The notes beneath the pieces were generated by a model. It saw only the letters and a list, made by a program, of their open reading frames with translations. It was not told where the DNA came from and searched no databases. Both the position numbers and the translations under genes were made by a program. 32,272 nt of DNA from HGM04593 sp045578665. Lineage in GTDB: Bacteria; Bacteroidota; Bacteroidia; Bacteroidales; Bacteroidaceae. The stretch covers positions 1 through 32,272 of the forward strand of contig JAZNKR010000157.1 in assembly GCA_045578665.1 (NCBI GenBank). Direction: 5' to 3'. Below are positions 1 to 7,466 of the stretch, piece after piece; position 1 is the first letter of the stretch; every line of letters begins with the position of its first letter.

Positions 1-1
1 G

Positions 2-316
2 GAATACATGCGAGGATGGGTAGGTTACTTTCACTTGGCTGAGATGAAACGGTTGTGCATAGAAACAGACGAATGGTTACGTCGCAGAATCCGCATGTGT
101 ATATGGAAGTCATGGAAGAAAATCAAGACAAAGGTCTCCAATCTCGTTAAATGTGGCATAGAGAAGTATCAAGCCTGCCAATGGGGTAACACTCGCAAAG
201 GCTATTGGCGGATAGCTGATAGTGCGATATTAAAGCGGGCAATCCCTAATACATCGCTAAAGGTGGCAGGCTATCCTTGCTTGACGGATTTGTACCTCGA
301 ATGGAATCTAAAATAG
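2..316 (+). CDS. Group II intron maturase/reverse transcriptase, C-terminal fragment
   Basis: The reading frame is open to the left edge, so this is the last ~104 codons of a longer gene; the first ATG in view (position 8) is probably internal. The peptide matches the group II intron maturase-specific (domain X) C-terminus: the block RRRIRMCIWKSWKK, then a helix around KCGIEKYQACQWGNTRKGYW, then the closing L-x-x-AGYPCLTDLY motif. Domain X binds the intron RNA and helps it fold for splicing and retrohoming. No HNH endonuclease domain follows it before the stop, which fits endonuclease-lacking intron lineages. The stop lies a few bases before domain V, as usual for an ORF placed in domain IV. 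Confidence 0.88.
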   Translation, partial: EYMRGWVGYFHLAEMKRLCIETDEWLRRRIRMCIWKSWKKIKTKVSNLVKCGIEKYQACQWGNTRKGYWRIADSAILKRAIPNTSLKVAGYPCLTDLYLEWNLK

Positions 317-319
317 GAA

Positions 320-408
320 CCGCCGTATGCCGAACGGCACGTACGGTGGTGTGAGAGGTCGGAAAACGAAAGTAGGAAGAAAACTACTTCGTTTTCCTCC
401 TACTCGAT
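320..408 (+). ncRNA. Group II intron domains V and VI
   Basis: Domain V is a hairpin at about 321-355. The strand ACCGCCGTA pairs with TACGGTGGT (one G-U pair), a two-base CG bulge follows, and TGCC/GGCA closes on a GAAC tetraloop. This is the canonical two-helix domain V, with CGC in the position of the catalytic triad. Domain VI follows at about 359-406: GGAAAACGAA(A)GTAG pairs with CTACTTCGTTTTCC around a purine-rich loop. A402 is a candidate branch-point adenosine, six to seven bases before the proposed 3' end. Structure was read by eye only. Confidence 0.8.
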
Positions 409-428
409 TAATTTTTTTTCATTTTTCT

Positions 429-456
429 GTTACATTCCCGTAACTTCGCCGTCATA
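429..456 (+). promoter_or_regulatory. ECF-type promoter of the sigma factor operon
   Basis: A -35-like TGTTAC ending at 433 is separated by 16 bp from a -10-like CGTC (450-453), the usual layout of ECF sigma promoters. The region also carries an inverted repeat GTTAC-N6-GTAAC (429-444). Initiation near 460 would leave a leader of about 20 nt before the ATG at 479. The expected Bacteroidales housekeeping TAnnTTTG box is absent here, which suggests autoregulation by the ECF factor. The assignment rests on pattern only. Confidence 0.55.
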
Positions 457-478
457 CAGGTGAACAGACACAAGAACA

Positions 479-982
479 ATGACAAGAACAGACTTCAAGA
501 CAAGATTCCTGCCACTGCACAAGGAACTCTACCGGGTGGCGTTGCGCATGCTCGGCGAAAGCAACGAGGCCGAGGATGCTGTGCAGAATCTCTACTTGAA
601 ACTGTGGGAACGGCGCGATTCGTTAGACGGCATAGATAGCGACGAAGCCTACTGCCGCCGTCTGCTGAAGAACATCTGCATCGACCGATGGCGCGAGATG
701 CGACGGCACGAACAGCAGAGTATTGACGAAGAGTATGTGGCTGACCTTTGCGACGAGACGTACAGCGAGGATGAACTTGATGACAAGCAGCGGTTCCTGA
801 AAGCATTCCTTGCCCGTCTGCACGAGCGACAACGGCGCATATTCCTGCTGAGGCTGCAGGGCAGCACATACGACGAAATAGAGCAATTGACAGGACAGTC
901 AGCAGTCAGCTTGCGAATGACGGTCTCGCGTCTGAAGAGAGAATTGATAGATAGTTACAAACGAAAAATAGGTGACGAATGA
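479..982 (+). CDS. RNA polymerase ECF-family sigma-70 factor
   Basis: The 167-residue protein has the two-domain ECF plan. Region 2 (about residues 15-75) contains the core helix LYRVALRMLGESNEAEDAVQ and the aromatic LKLWERRDSL stretch for core binding and -10 melting. Region 4 (about 108-160) contains the LHERQRRIFLLR helix and a helix-turn-helix with TYDEIEQLTGQSAVSLRMTVSR for -35 recognition. There is no extra C-terminal domain. It overlaps the next gene by ATGA, which implies translational coupling to a candidate anti-sigma factor. It heads a four-gene operon with DUF4252-type exported proteins, a recurrent Bacteroidales arrangement. The inducing signal cannot be read from the sequence. 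Confidence 0.93.
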   Translation: MTRTDFKTRFLPLHKELYRVALRMLGESNEAEDAVQNLYLKLWERRDSLDGIDSDEAYCRRLLKNICIDRWREMRRHEQQSIDEEYVADLCDETYSEDELDDKQRFLKAFLARLHERQRRIFLLRLQGSTYDEIEQLTGQSAVSLRMTVSRLKRELIDSYKRKIGDE

Positions 983-1503
983 TGGATGCAAGAGATATGA
1001 TAGACAGATACCTCGATGAGCGCATGAGCTGCGACGAGGAGCAGGAATTTTTCCGTTACCTGCGTTCGGGCGATTTCCCCGAGGAGTTCCGGGGCGAGCA
1101 GGAGATGATACTGCAAATGGCGACGATGGAGAGCGGTCAGGAACTTCCTGCGGGCATGGAGGAGCGTCTTTCGGCAATGATAGACGGTCTCGACGAAGAG
1201 AGCAGTGCTCCTGCAAAGAGAGTGTTCCGATTGGAATTGCGCCATATATGGCGTGCGGCAGCTATCGTAGCTGTTGTGGCTACAACAGGGCTTGCCGTTG
1301 TGCAGTATAGCAATGTCCGGGACGATGCATTCATCGCCGCCAGGGACAAGGATACATACGCAACGCCCGAAGAGGCATTGCCTCACGCCAAGGCCATACT
1401 GCGCGACCTTGCCACGGTTACCAGCAGCACGCGCAGCAGTGCGGCCGAGGTTGGCAACGATATCAAGAAACTGAGTATAATAATTAAACGCAGACAGCAA
1501 TGA
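979..1503 (+). CDS. Single-pass membrane protein, probable anti-sigma factor
   Basis: The 174-residue protein has an acidic helical N-terminal part (residues 1-85, with IDRYLDERMSCDEEQEFFRYL resembling the short N-terminal helices of anti-sigma factors). One hydrophobic segment follows at about 89-108 (WRAAAIVAVVATTGLAVV), then an extracytoplasmic part of about 65 residues ending in a basic tail. Position immediately after an ECF gene with a 4-bp overlap, small N-terminal cytosolic domain and one TM together argue for an anti-sigma factor. There is no HxxxCxxC zinc motif, so it is not a ZAS-type protein. It also overlaps the following DUF4252 gene by ATGA. Function is inferred from position and topology. 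Confidence 0.65.
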   Translation: MMDARDMIDRYLDERMSCDEEQEFFRYLRSGDFPEEFRGEQEMILQMATMESGQELPAGMEERLSAMIDGLDEESSAPAKRVFRLELRHIWRAAAIVAVVATTGLAVVQYSNVRDDAFIAARDKDTYATPEEALPHAKAILRDLATVTSSTRSSAAEVGNDIKKLSIIIKRRQQ

Positions 1504-2021
1504 AACGACTGACAGCAATATTCTTTGCGCTGCTGCTGATGTTCGGAGCAGCGACAACCACATCCGCAGCAAGCAGGGACAGCAAGAACAACAGCCGGGT
1601 GGAGAAGTTCGTTCAAGGACTTGCACACGACTACTCGTCGCACGTTGAATACTCCTACATATCAATGAACATGCTCCGTAGTCTCTTTTCCATAATGTTC
1701 GGCGAGGATGATAAGGAGATGGCAAAAATCATGAAACGGCTGAAGTACATCCGCAAATACAGTTCGAGCGACGGCGATGGCTACAAGAAACTTAAAAAGG
1801 AGATGCAGCCCTTCCTCTCGAACGACGACAAGGTGATGGGCATGGAGCTTGTAGCCGCCAACAAGGAGGGCGCGGAGACCACCACAATATACAGCAGCAA
1901 GGATGGACTGATGATAATAACTGACGAAAGTGGCACCACCCTGACTGTGGTATTCATAGCAGGGTTGTCGATGGATGTTTTCAACACCATGCTGGAGAAC
2001 GGATTCGAATTGGATTTTTAG
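1500..2021 (+). CDS. DUF4252-like exported protein
   Basis: The 173-residue protein starts with a clear signal peptide (MKRLTAIFFALLLMFGAATTTSA, cleavage after about residue 23). The mature part has a helical first half, MNMLRSLFSIMFGEDDKEMA, and a second half of short strands ending TTLTVVFIAGLSMDVFNTML. This length and pattern match the DUF4252 family that accompanies ECF sigma factors in Bacteroidales. No lipobox cysteine is present, so it is probably periplasmic or otherwise exported. The start is fixed by the ATGA overlap with the upstream gene. Biochemical function of the family is unknown to me. Confidence 0.7.
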   Translation: MKRLTAIFFALLLMFGAATTTSAASRDSKNNSRVEKFVQGLAHDYSSHVEYSYISMNMLRSLFSIMFGEDDKEMAKIMKRLKYIRKYSSSDGDGYKKLKKEMQPFLSNDDKVMGMELVAANKEGAETTTIYSSKDGLMIITDESGTTLTVVFIAGLSMDVFNTMLENGFELDF

Positions 2022-2036
2022 AATATAGATACGAAA

Positions 2037-3302
2037 ATGAGAAATATACTAATCGCCATAGTGGCACTATTCACATTTGCCGGCGCACAGGCTGCCGAGC
2101 CGCGAGCAAACAAAGGTAAGGTTAATAAGGTAATAAAAGCTATAAAGGAGCTCGATAGCAGGCATGTAAGCGTGAAGGAGTATGATGCCGACTCCGTAGC
2201 CGATGATATTAAGAAGCAGTTGTACGAGCAGTTCGACGAAAAGAAAGTTGACAAAGTGTGGAAGGCAAACAAGATTACACTGAACAAGAGCATCCTTGCC
2301 GCATCGCAGGACGAAGAGGGCTACAACAGCATGCGCGCCTTCGTGGCTAAGCTGAACATAGAGAACAGCGATGACCTTGCGGGCGTTCCCATGACTATGA
2401 ACAACAAGAGCGACAGCGTAGCCATCGCCCTATTCAGCGACAAGAACAACATGTTTATTTTTATCGACAGCCTGCTGAACAAAAAATACAGCATAGCCTA
2501 CACCGACGACGACATTACGACAAAGGCACAGGAAATGCTCACGCAGTTGGTAAACGACGAGTTTGAGTCAATCAGCGAAGGGGGCCTTATAAAAAAGTTT
2601 ACCACCGGCAAGGGAGAGCCAATAGTCTTTGGAGCAGCAGATGATGAAAAGAAAGAAGAGCCCACAGGCATCAAAAGCATCACCAAGTATTTCGACAGAT
2701 TGGGCGATGAAGTGTACCACGACCAATGGGGACCATACGAATCGGCAATATATTGCGCATTTACATTCAGGGACAGGGTATCCGTTATTCGCAACAGGTT
2801 CAAAAAATCGAAATACACCTACGAGGATGAGTGTCCGTCGATACACTACTACGAAGGCATCGACAAAAAAGCATACGATAAACTGTCGGGAAACATCGCC
2901 TTTTATCTGCTCTCAAAGCACAAAGTGGGCACAAAGATCAGCAACATGAATAATATGGAGTGCATCTGGGCGGCAGACACATTGGGAATGTGCGTGCGCC
3001 AATACCGGGGCATGAAAAATGTGAATTTGTATCTGGTGGATATTCCCGAGAAACAGCAATGCGCCACACTCATAGTGAACGGAGGGCTGGATGCATTCAA
3101 GGTCTTTTTCAACAGCTACACGCTGAACGAAGAGGATAATTTTGCCGACAAATACAATGTAACATACACAACAGGGAAAGTCAAGATTGTGGCCACCAAA
3201 GAGGAGGTTAATGGCAAGAAGAGCGGCCTGCACTTGAAATACCCGATACTCGACGAGGCATACTCGAAAGGGCTGCTGCCATACTATAAACGCTCGGAGT
3301 AA
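2037..3302 (+). CDS. Exported protein of unknown function, last gene of the ECF operon
   Basis: The 421-residue protein begins with a signal peptide (MRNILIAIVALFTFAGAQA). It lies 15 bp after the DUF4252 gene. The mature protein is lysine-, aspartate- and asparagine-rich and mixed helical/beta. Its C-terminal portion, VNLYLVDIPEKQQCATLIVNGG, resembles the closing strands of the preceding DUF4252 protein, so it may contain diverged DUF4252-like modules. I cannot confirm that by eye. No catalytic motif, lipobox or T9SS tail is visible. Co-transcription with an ECF factor suggests an envelope role in the same response. Family not recognised with certainty. Confidence 0.6.
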   Translation: MRNILIAIVALFTFAGAQAAEPRANKGKVNKVIKAIKELDSRHVSVKEYDADSVADDIKKQLYEQFDEKKVDKVWKANKITLNKSILAASQDEEGYNSMRAFVAKLNIENSDDLAGVPMTMNNKSDSVAIALFSDKNNMFIFIDSLLNKKYSIAYTDDDITTKAQEMLTQLVNDEFESISEGGLIKKFTTGKGEPIVFGAADDEKKEEPTGIKSITKYFDRLGDEVYHDQWGPYESAIYCAFTFRDRVSVIRNRFKKSKYTYEDECPSIHYYEGIDKKAYDKLSGNIAFYLLSKHKVGTKISNMNNMECIWAADTLGMCVRQYRGMKNVNLYLVDIPEKQQCATLIVNGGLDAFKVFFNSYTLNEEDNFADKYNVTYTTGKVKIVATKEEVNGKKSGLHLKYPILDEAYSKGLLPYYKRSE

Positions 3303-3330
3303 TTTTGCGGCTAGCTGTACTCGGTACTGT

Positions 3331-3375
3331 CAATAATACAAGCGCATCGCCTAAGGCGATGCGCTTGTATTATTG
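3331..3375. terminator. Bidirectional hairpin between convergent operons
   Basis: This is a perfect inverted repeat: 21-bp arms (3331-3351 and 3355-3375) around a TAA loop. It starts 28 bp after the ECF operon and ends 7 bp before the antiporter stop on the other strand, so it can serve both. A long T-tract is missing on both sides. The outermost base pairs are AT-rich (CAATAATA/TATTATTG), which may replace it. Confidence 0.75.
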
Positions 3376-3382
3376 ATGGGCT

Positions 3383-5434
3383 TTACATCATCAGTGGCGG
3401 CATCTCTGTCATATCCGAATCTACAGAATAGCCGTTGGGATATATGAGCAGGATGCTGCGGCCTGTATAATTGCGCTGTATCTGTGTGAAAATGTGGTCG
3501 AGTGAGGGGCGGAACGAGATTGAGCCGCGGCGCGCACTCACCACAATAAGCAGGTGGTCTTCGCGCACAAGTTCCGATATACGTTTGAGGTCGTTTCCGC
3601 CATCAGTCTCAAAATATTCGGCACGCGCTCTGCTCTTGCTCTCTTTCAGGTGCTTCTGTATGAGCGTCATGGTGTCTATATGTCCGTGATACTTTATGCG
3701 GCAGCCGAGTCCGGCGGCGAGACGTTCGGTCTGGTCTACCCAATGGAAGAAACCTGCTTCGAATTCAGTCTTTGCCGGGAAGGTGATGTGTATGCAGCTG
3801 ATGGTGTTTATGGGCATTGTGAGTCGTGCCATTATTATCTGGCTGTGGAGACCGGTGAGCAGTTCGGGGAGCACTGTTCCCAAGAAGGAGTCGTTTGGCG
3901 AGGACTTTTCGTGGAAACCTACTATAAGTTCGTGGTAGTTGTTCTCCTTCATCTCGTGTATGATACCGTGCGAGAGGTTGGTGGTGAGCCTCAACTTTGT
4001 CAACAACTGCACGTTTACGGTTGCCGCTATATCGGCAGCCTTCTCCAGCACTCTTGTTCCTCGGGACATCTGGGTCTCGTCTTCATCGAGCACCACGTTA
4101 ACAGCGGTGAGAGGTACGGTCGACTTCTCTTTGCGCAACATTATTGCAAGACTCATCAGACGATCGACCATGTCGGGGTTGGCAAGGCTTATCAGTGTCT
4201 TGTCGGCGGTGTCAGTGGGTTTGTCGACAATCTCTCCCGACATTGCAATCCTGCGCGAGGAGTGTTCGGTGATGATGGAGCTTACGACGCAGGTTACAAG
4301 TATGAGGATGATGGTGCCGTTGAGGACATCGTCGTTGAGCAGGCGCGACCCATCTTCGAGTATGATGTTGTATCCGACAAGGACAGCTGCAAGTGTGGCG
4401 GCTGCCTGTGCGTTGCTCAAGCCGAAGATAAGTCTTCGTTCATCGCCCGACATTTTGTATGCCTTCTGTGTAATCCATGAAGCGAGCCATTTGCCGAAGA
4501 GGGCTATGGCTATCATCACTCCGGCAACCATCAGTGCGTTTCCTCCGCCAAAGAGTACCTTCAGGTCGATAATCATACCTACGCCTATAAGGAAATAGGG
4601 TATGAAGAGGGCGTTGCCCACAAACTCTATGTGCTTCATCAATGGTGATGAGCGGGGGATGAGCCTGTTGAGTGCCAGTCCGGTGATGAAGGCGCCGAGG
4701 ATACCCTCCATACCTGCAAGTTCCATGAGACCGGCTCCCATGAAGAGCATTGCCATAACAAAGATATACTGTATGATGCCGTCGTTGTATTTGCGGAAGA
4801 AGAATCGTGCTATGCGTGGGAAGATGAAGACTATCACCAATGTTATTGCTATCATCTTCAACAGCAGTGCCGGCAGGAACCATGCTCCTGCCTCGCCTTT
4901 GTACATACCGCCTATCACGGCAAGCACAAACAGTGTCAGAGTGTCGGTAACGATGGTACCTCCCACGGCGAAATTCACGCAGCGCAGGCGCGAGAGACCG
5001 TAACGTGCCACAATGGGATAGGCTATAAGTGTGTGCGAGGCATACATGCTTGCGAGCAGCACCGATGCGGTAAGTTCGTAGTCGAGTATGGTCAGGTTGG
5101 CAATGACACCTATTGCAAGCGGGAAGATGAATGCGGTAAGTCCGAGCAGCAGTGCACCGCCTTGTGCCATTTTCATCTCTTGCATGTTAATTTCGAGGCT
5201 GGCAAGGAACATGATGTAGAAGAGACCTACATCGCCGAACAGTTCGAAACTGCTGTCGTATGCCAGGACGTTGAGTCCGTGTGGACCTATGAGCAAGCCG
5301 GCGAATATCATTCCTATGATATGCGGCAGTCGCATCTTGTTGAATATTATCGGGGCAAAGAGTATGATGCAGAGCACAAGGAAGAATATCCATGTGGTGT
5401 CTGTTATAGGGAATAGTGCGCTGAAATCCATCAT
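3383..5434 (-). CDS. CPA2-type cation:proton antiporter with C-terminal Usp-like domain
   Basis: The 683-residue protein has about 12 hydrophobic segments in residues 10-395, typical of the monovalent cation:proton antiporter-2 (Na+/H+ or K+/H+ exchanger) fold. Characteristic stretches are MRLPHIIGMIFAGLLIGPHG near the N-terminus, ASMYASHTLIAYPIVARYGL, and GTIVTDTLTLFVLAVIGG carrying a membrane aspartate. The remaining ~285 residues are soluble, with two tandem alpha/beta halves resembling universal stress domains, a usual cytosolic regulatory part. It follows the DUF3078 gene by 36 bp on the same strand, probably as one transcript. Two adjacent ATGs (5434 and 5431) are possible starts. The transported ion cannot be told from sequence. 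Confidence 0.88.
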   Translation of the reverse strand: MMDFSALFPITDTTWIFFLVLCIILFAPIIFNKMRLPHIIGMIFAGLLIGPHGLNVLAYDSSFELFGDVGLFYIMFLASLEINMQEMKMAQGGALLLGLTAFIFPLAIGVIANLTILDYELTASVLLASMYASHTLIAYPIVARYGLSRLRCVNFAVGGTIVTDTLTLFVLAVIGGMYKGEAGAWFLPALLLKMIAITLVIVFIFPRIARFFFRKYNDGIIQYIFVMAMLFMGAGLMELAGMEGILGAFITGLALNRLIPRSSPLMKHIEFVGNALFIPYFLIGVGMIIDLKVLFGGGNALMVAGVMIAIALFGKWLASWITQKAYKMSGDERRLIFGLSNAQAAATLAAVLVGYNIILEDGSRLLNDDVLNGTIILILVTCVVSSIITEHSSRRIAMSGEIVDKPTDTADKTLISLANPDMVDRLMSLAIMLRKEKSTVPLTAVNVVLDEDETQMSRGTRVLEKAADIAATVNVQLLTKLRLTTNLSHGIIHEMKENNYHELIVGFHEKSSPNDSFLGTVLPELLTGLHSQIIMARLTMPINTISCIHITFPAKTEFEAGFFHWVDQTERLAAGLGCRIKYHGHIDTMTLIQKHLKESKSRARAEYFETDGGNDLKRISELVREDHLLIVVSARRGSISFRPSLDHIFTQIQRNYTGRSILLIYPNGYSVDSDMTEMPPLMM

Positions 5435-5470
5435 AATATCGTTTTACAACTTACAAAAGGCTGTTACCTG

Positions 5471-7036
5471 TTACCAACTGTATGTAAAGCCGAGCATCAT
5501 CTTTTCGTAAATCTGCCAATAGCCATATTTGTCGCTATACTGGCTGCGTGCCTTGTCGTCGAAGCGGGTGTGCACAAAGAGCGACGCCGACAGGTATTTG
5601 CTGAGTGCCAGACGGAAGGTGTTCTCCCAATCGTGCTCTACGCGCGAATAGGTGGTATAGTAATACAAACGCGTTTTCCACGAAAAGTTCTTGAAGAGTT
5701 GGAATGTTCCATTAACTTCGAGCTTGGTACCGAAGTCCTCGTAGTGATGGCGTCCGTTGCGTATGCCGTAGTATTTGACGGCAAGATCGCCGTATCTTAC
5801 GAAACGGTAGTTATATGCCGACAGCGGCGCAAGATAGACAGAGAGCGATCCTTTTGAGATTTTTGGCTTATAGTCGATACCGAATGAGAAGTTGGCATTG
5901 AACGGCGCCATGAAGTTAGAACGGAAGTCGGTCTTGTTCGCGTCGTAGAAAGGCAGTGATTGTGTCCATACCTGCGCCTGTATGGTGTAGTAGAAGTCCT
6001 TGATGCTTTTGTAGTTGAGCTTCGAGGTGAAGCGCAGGAGGTCCTGGTTGGTCTTTATGTTGTGTACTGTATCCGACGGTGCAGTGTAGAATCCCAGTTT
6101 TGCCTCGAGTGTATTTTCGAACTGCAACTTCTTCTTGTCGTCGTATTTCAGCTTGAAATCTACCTCTATGAGCATGTTCTTTGTGTTCTCACCTCCGCTG
6201 TGCCAGTTGTCCGAGAAGAAGTTCTGTGTGTAGTTGATGCCGAGGTTTGCGTATGTGCGCCAGTAATTGGGCTTCACTACCTTTGTGGCAAGGTCGCCGG
6301 TTACATTCTCGGGCATTACAATGGGAGGGATGGCATTGAGTGTGATGCCCGACATGTGGTTGAATTTCTCTTCATCGCTCAGAGTGGTCTCTTTGCGTAT
6401 CTCCTCCTCTGTCGCCCAGACAAGTGATGGGTTGTTGCGGTAGAGTCCCAGCAGCATACCGTCTATGACAATCCTGCGCTTGGCATCTGCCTCCATCTGT
6501 GAGCTCTCGGCTTTATCGCCGTCGAGTTTCAGGTCCTTGCTGTAGTTTGCCCCCAAAGCCGACCTGTAGAGCGTGGGCCGCATGTAAAGCTTTATGAAAG
6601 TGGGGTTTGTACGTTCAATCCCATCAATGTTGCTTAGATCGACCGTAGTGGTGTCGTATCTTGCGACAATGGAGTCCAGCAATAGAGAGAACGAATCCTT
6701 GATGTTTGATATGGAATCCTCTATGCTCATGACAACTACTGTCACAATGTTTTCTGCGACAGAATCATTGGCAAGCGTGGTGGAGTCGCTTGCGATGCTC
6801 TCTTCTGTTGATGAGGCGATGGAATCCTCGGCTGTATTCATCACAGCAATAGAATCCTGTCGGGCGACAATGCTGTCCGCTACAATCGTGTCGTTCCTTA
6901 ATGTATCAATTGTCAGGACTGTGTCATTGGCAACATTTGCAACATTGTTGACAACTATGGTATCCTGTTGTTGTGCCCAAACAGGTATAAATGCAGAAAA
7001 CAGCAGTGTAAGTATGGTCGAAATAGTGCTTTTCAT
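5471..7036 (-). CDS. DUF3078 outer-membrane beta-barrel protein
   Basis: The start is placed at 7036 (521 residues) because MKSTISTILTLLFSAFIPVWA is a good signal peptide. The frame continues upstream to 7261 only through the non-coding 74-bp repeats. Residues ~22-130 are low-complexity, rich in D, S, T and V with recurring DSI/DTV/DSV units, probably disordered. The C-terminal ~300 residues show alternating amphipathic strands (for example YWRTYANLGINYTQNFFSDNW and FSWKTRLYYYTTYSRVEHDW) and end in an aromatic residue, GFTYSW, as outer-membrane barrels do. This is the DUF3078 family of Bacteroidota. Function is unknown; the pairing with an antiporter may be only transcriptional. Confidence 0.82.
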   Translation of the reverse strand: MKSTISTILTLLFSAFIPVWAQQQDTIVVNNVANVANDTVLTIDTLRNDTIVADSIVARQDSIAVMNTAEDSIASSTEESIASDSTTLANDSVAENIVTVVVMSIEDSISNIKDSFSLLLDSIVARYDTTTVDLSNIDGIERTNPTFIKLYMRPTLYRSALGANYSKDLKLDGDKAESSQMEADAKRRIVIDGMLLGLYRNNPSLVWATEEEIRKETTLSDEEKFNHMSGITLNAIPPIVMPENVTGDLATKVVKPNYWRTYANLGINYTQNFFSDNWHSGGENTKNMLIEVDFKLKYDDKKKLQFENTLEAKLGFYTAPSDTVHNIKTNQDLLRFTSKLNYKSIKDFYYTIQAQVWTQSLPFYDANKTDFRSNFMAPFNANFSFGIDYKPKISKGSLSVYLAPLSAYNYRFVRYGDLAVKYYGIRNGRHHYEDFGTKLEVNGTFQLFKNFSWKTRLYYYTTYSRVEHDWENTFRLALSKYLSASLFVHTRFDDKARSQYSDKYGYWQIYEKMMLGFTYSW

Positions 7037-7099
7037 AAAAATCGGAGTCTCTTGGTTGGCGATAGAATAGCAATGGAGCATCCCCATCCATTCCTTTTG

Positions 7100-7131
7100 C
7101 AAAGATAGTGCAAGCCGAGCGAAATGCCAAA
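7100..7131 (-). promoter_or_regulatory. Bacteroidales sigma promoter for the DUF3078-antiporter transcript
   Basis: On the minus strand a -33 TTTG (plus-strand 7128-7131) is followed after exactly 20 bp by TATCTTTG (7100-7107), a full match to the Bacteroidales -7 consensus TAnnTTTG. Initiation would fall near 7093, leaving a leader of about 57 nt before the ATG at 7036. Both the -7 box border and the -33 box lie at or inside the first 74-bp repeat unit. Confidence 0.75.
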
Positions 7132-7317
7132 CTTGTTTGATCATTTCCGAGGCGCCGCCTATCTTCGGCTTCGCCAAAGCAGTGCAAGCCGAGCGAAATG
7201 CCAAACTTGTTTGATCATTTCCGAGGCGCCGCCTATCTTCGGCTTTGCCAAAGCAGTGCAAGCCGAGCGAAATGCCAAACTTGTTTGAGCATTTCCGAGG
7301 TGCCGCCTATCTTCGGC
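7108..7317. repeat. 74-bp tandem repeat, 2.8 copies
   Basis: Units run 7108-7181, 7182-7255 and a partial third 7256-7317. Units 1 and 2 differ at one base and the third has two more changes. Each starts GTGCAAGCCGAGCGAAATGC and carries GCCGCCTATCTTCGGC near its end. From memory, units of this type recur in intergenic regions of Bacteroides genomes. The unit length is not a multiple of three, so the open frame running through it on the minus strand is unlikely to be coding. Confidence 0.9.
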
Positions 7318-7414
7318 AGAATATATCCATGAATCGCTTTTCGTGATTTTTGCAATTTTGCCATCCCCGTCAAATAATTTTGTTATATAAAGCCGTTAAT
7401 TGCTTAATTTTTCC

Positions 7415-7422
7415 TACCTTTG
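7415..7422 (+). promoter_or_regulatory. Promoter -7 box of yidC
   Basis: TACCTTTG matches the Bacteroidales -7 consensus TAnnTTTG and sits 44 bp before the yidC start. No good TTTG is found at the expected -33 spacing, so the promoter is called from one box only. It is divergent from the DUF3078 promoter, with the tandem repeats in between. Confidence 0.5.
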
Positions 7423-7466
7423 CAACTTGCTTACAAAAAGAATAAAATATAACTGACAAATAAATT

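Larger units (their letters stand above)
1..408 (+). mobile_element. Group II intron, 3' portion (cut by left edge)
   Basis: The stretch holds the C-terminus of an intron-encoded maturase followed directly by RNA with the layout of group II domains V and VI. The 3' boundary is set near 408 because the sequence there, CTACTCGAT, resembles the common group II 3' end, which finishes in AY. The 5' part, including domains I to III and the start of the reverse transcriptase, lies outside the window, so the class cannot be fixed. The 3' exon begins with a T-rich run (411-419) and the ECF promoter only about 20 bp further on. Confidence 0.85.

Noticed and set aside
955..1725. 256-residue open frame on the minus strand
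   Set aside because: It is antisense to the anti-sigma candidate and the DUF4252 gene; composition is that of a shadow frame.
3554..4480. 308-residue open frame on the plus strand
   Set aside because: It lies entirely antisense to the well-supported antiporter gene and has no recognisable domain or start signals.
7037..7261. N-terminal extension of the DUF3078 frame through the tandem repeats
   Set aside because: It consists of the 74-bp repeat read in changing frames, lies upstream of a clear promoter and signal peptide, and shifts frame with each unit.
7108..7317. CRISPR array
   Set aside because: Repeat units are directly adjacent with no variable spacers, and no cas genes are present.
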